Source: JAWVZU01 sp033722075
GTDB lineage: Bacteria; Pseudomonadota; Gammaproteobacteria; Xanthomonadales; SZUA-38
NCBI GenBank assembly: GCA_033722075.1
Contig: JAWVZU010000191.1
Location: forward strand, 1-7,899
Direction of reading: 5' to 3'
Length of the DNA: 7,899 nt
The translations under genes and the position numbers were made by a program. Every line of letters starts with the position of its first letter. The stretch's first letter is position 1. The notes under the pieces are model-generated. The model ran no database searches and had not been told where the DNA came from. It saw only the letters and a program-made list of their open reading frames with translations. Below are positions 6,605-7,899 of the stretch, piece after piece.

Positions 6605-6868
6605 AATGTAGAGCACGGTGCAAAGCGTGACCTCGAGCGCGGCAAGGCCGACGCTGGCGCCCACCGCCCACTCGGTCGCTCCGTGGATGAAATAGATGAG
6701 GGTGAACACGCCGGCCAGGACCAGCTGGTTCGGCTGGCCGCGGCGGATCAGCAGGAGCCCGCCGATGGCCGGCACTAGTGCAAGCGCGAGAAGGATCGGG
6801 GTAGCGTGATGCAGGGCCACCTGGATTCCCGCCAGCAGCAACAGGACGGCACCCACCCACAGGGTCAT
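6563..6868 (-). CDS. DUF2069 family small inner-membrane protein
   Basis: A 101-residue hydrophobic protein from the ATG at 6868. Four membrane segments are likely, at about residues 3-18, 24-41, 48-63 and 70-92, with a basic C-terminal tail (RARRRRT). The block IYFIHGATEW and the ALEVTLCTVLY stretch fit DUF2069, a family of unknown function that I recall next to wrbA in Pseudomonas-type genomes. The ATG overlaps the wrbA stop in an ATGA junction. The longer in-frame start at 6916 would place a charged, Arg/Pro-rich extension inside wrbA and is unlikely. The 3' end overlaps the convergent exported-protein gene by 42 bp. Confidence 0.75.
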   Translation of the reverse strand: MTLWVGAVLLLLAGIQVALHHATPILLALALVPAIGGLLLIRRGQPNQLVLAGVFTLIYFIHGATEWAVGASVGLAALEVTLCTVLYISLVFNRARRRRTL

Positions 6869-7443
6869 TCGAGCTGCCTGGCGAGGCGGGCCACGCGGCT
6901 GCCGAGCGCGCGGCACAGGCTTTTTTCATGCTCGGTGAGTTTCCGGTCCGAGTGGGGGCCGGCAACGTGGCTTGGGCCGTAAGGTGTGCCGCCACTCTCG
7001 GTCGCCATCAGCTCGGGATTGGAATAGGGCAGTCCGACCATCAGCATTCCATGATGAAACAGCGGCAGCATCATGGAAATGAGGGTGGTCTCCTGACCGC
7101 CGTGCAGCGATCCCGTGGAAGTGAATACGGCCGCGGGTTTTCCTTCGAGGCCGCCGTTCATCCATACCGAGGACGTCTGGTCCAGGAAAGCTTTCAGCGG
7201 GGCCGCCATGTTGCCGAAGCGGGTCGGGCTGCCGAGGATCAGCGCATCGCAGGCCGATAGATCTTCCACTTCCGCGTGCGGTGGACCGTCCTCGGGGAGG
7301 TCCTGATCTTCGCTGGAAAGCGGCCGGACCGTTCGCATTACGGCCTCCGCATCGGGTATTTCTTCTACCCCTCTAGCGATCTGTCGGGCCATCGACGCCG
7401 TATTGCCGTAGCGGGAATAGAACAGGATCAGTACCCGGCTCAT
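6865..7443 (-). CDS. wrbA: NAD(P)H:quinone oxidoreductase, WrbA type (type IV)
   Basis: A 192-residue flavodoxin-like protein close to the usual WrbA length (E. coli 198). It reduces quinones by two electrons using FMN and NAD(P)H, in the cytoplasm, limiting semiquinone and radical formation. The FMN phosphate loop is FYSRYGNTASMA (residues 8-19). Further WrbA blocks are GSPTRFGNMAAPLKAFLDQT, FTSTGSLHGGQETT (with the His contacting flavin in the family) and GGTPYGPSHVAG near the C-terminus. The ATG at 7443 overlaps the arsC stop (ATGA) and has only a weak GGA ribosome site 12 nt upstream, which suggests coupled translation. It sits between arsC and DUF2069. Confidence 0.94.
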   Translation of the reverse strand: MSRVLILFYSRYGNTASMARQIARGVEEIPDAEAVMRTVRPLSSEDQDLPEDGPPHAEVEDLSACDALILGSPTRFGNMAAPLKAFLDQTSSVWMNGGLEGKPAAVFTSTGSLHGGQETTLISMMLPLFHHGMLMVGLPYSNPELMATESGGTPYGPSHVAGPHSDRKLTEHEKSLCRALGSRVARLARQLE

Positions 7444-7796
7444 GGCAACAGGTCCAGAACGTTCTCAGGAGGGCGACCGATGGCAGCCTGATCGCCGGAC
7501 ACCGCAATCGGGCGTTCTATCAGCCGCGGATTGGCGTGCATCGCTGCAATGAGTTCGTCGTCGCTCCGGGCAGGATCGTCCAGACCCAGGTCCCGATATT
7601 CGCTTTCCTTGCGACGCATCAATTCCCGCGGCTCCAATCCGAGCAACTTCAGGAGGCGCTCGATCTCTTCGGTCGTCGGCGGCGTTTTGAGGTACTCGAC
7701 GATGTGCGGTTCCACGCCACGGTCGCGCAGGAGCTGCAAAGCCTGGCGGGACTTCGAGCAGCGTGGGTTATGATATAGGGTAATTTCGTCAGTCAT
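7440..7796 (-). CDS. arsC: ArsC family reductase, YfgD-like (arsenate reductase, glutaredoxin type)
   Basis: A 118-residue thioredoxin-fold protein. Glutaredoxin-linked ArsC proteins reduce arsenate to arsenite through one cysteine that forms an arseno-thiol and is resolved by glutathione. The active site HNPRCSKSR puts Cys at residue 13. The Arg residues equivalent to R60, R94 and R107 of plasmid ArsC are present in LMRRKE, ERPIAV and GRPPE. Length and sequence are closest to E. coli YfgD (119 residues), whose arsenate activity is less certain than that of plasmid ArsC (141 residues). No arsR, arsB or acr3 is nearby, so a general thiol-redox role is possible. The start is taken as ATG 7796, which aligns with the YfgD N-terminus; an in-frame GTG at 7823 would add nine residues. 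Neither has a strong ribosome site. It is the first gene of the arsC-wrbA-DUF2069 operon. Confidence 0.9.
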   Translation of the reverse strand: MTDEITLYHNPRCSKSRQALQLLRDRGVEPHIVEYLKTPPTTEEIERLLKLLGLEPRELMRRKESEYRDLGLDDPARSDDELIAAMHANPRLIERPIAVSGDQAAIGRPPENVLDLLP

Positions 7797-7838
7797 GGCT
7801 TGATCTATCTGATGTTTCGACACTTTTTAGGGCACGGA

Positions 7839-7867
7839 AGTATCACATCGCGCATATGAAGAGTCCA
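7839..7867 (-). promoter_or_regulatory. Candidate promoter of the arsC-wrbA-DUF2069 operon
   Basis: On the minus strand TGGACT (7867-7862) and GATACT (7844-7839) are 17 nt apart, each 4/6 to consensus. TG sits one base upstream of the -10. Transcription would start near 7832, about 36 nt before the arsC ATG. The -35 falls inside the first codons of the possible divergent gene. Confidence 0.4.
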
Positions 7868-7899
7868 TGGAAAGAACTGCTGGCGCGTGTTGACGTCGA
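7856..7899 (+). CDS. Possible start of a divergent gene (partial, right edge)
   Basis: An ATG at 7856 opens a frame of 14 codons (MKSPWKELLARVDV) that is still open at the window edge. No good ribosome site precedes it; GGAAG is 12 or more nt too far. The Trp-Lys-x-Leu pattern and Arg-Val-Asp loosely recall the start of YihY/BrkB membrane proteins. I recall a YihY gene beside arsC-wrbA in Pseudomonas, but 14 codons cannot establish this. Confidence 0.3.
   Translation, partial: MKSPWKELLARVDV

Noticed and set aside
6605..6700. Rho-independent terminator after the exported-protein gene
   Set aside because: I looked for a GC hairpin followed by a T-run and found neither on the plus strand.

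Overview
The window is GC-rich chromosomal DNA from a gammaproteobacterium-like organism. The E1-alpha subunit, the AidB-like dehydrogenase and the arsC-wrbA-DUF2069 set most resemble what I recall from Xanthomonadales, Chromatiales and Pseudomonas relatives. That placement is inference from protein character; no search was run. Coding is dense, mostly metabolic and housekeeping. I see no IS element, phage gene, CRISPR array, tRNA or rRNA.

Layout, left to right. (1) 1-1036, minus: nearly complete E1-alpha subunit of a pyruvate (2-oxo acid) dehydrogenase, starting at TTG and running off the left edge. A 66-nt gap upstream holds a candidate promoter with a 10-bp palindrome in its spacer. (2) 1103-3613, minus: a tight three-gene operon of an AidB-like acyl-CoA dehydrogenase, a single-domain (N-terminal half only) asparaginase-like protein, and a small PilZ protein. 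The genes overlap by 8 and 4 nt. (3) 3614-3751: a 138-bp divergent promoter region. (4) 3752-6604, plus: one large exported protein of 950 residues that I cannot assign to any family. (5) 6563-7796, minus: an operon of a YfgD-type ArsC, WrbA and a DUF2069 membrane protein, with both internal junctions formed by 4-nt ATGA overlaps. The last gene overlaps the 3' end of the large exported gene by 42 bp in convergent orientation. (6) 7856-7899, plus: the first codons of a possible divergent gene.

The ArsC/WrbA/DUF2069 set looks like a conserved redox and stress neighbourhood. The dehydrogenase/asparaginase/PilZ operon is less easily explained, because it joins a flavoenzyme, a half-asparaginase that keeps the N-terminal catalytic residues, and a probable c-di-GMP receptor. 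The two most novel items are the 950-residue exported orphan and this operon. I found no clear new multi-gene defence or mobile system.
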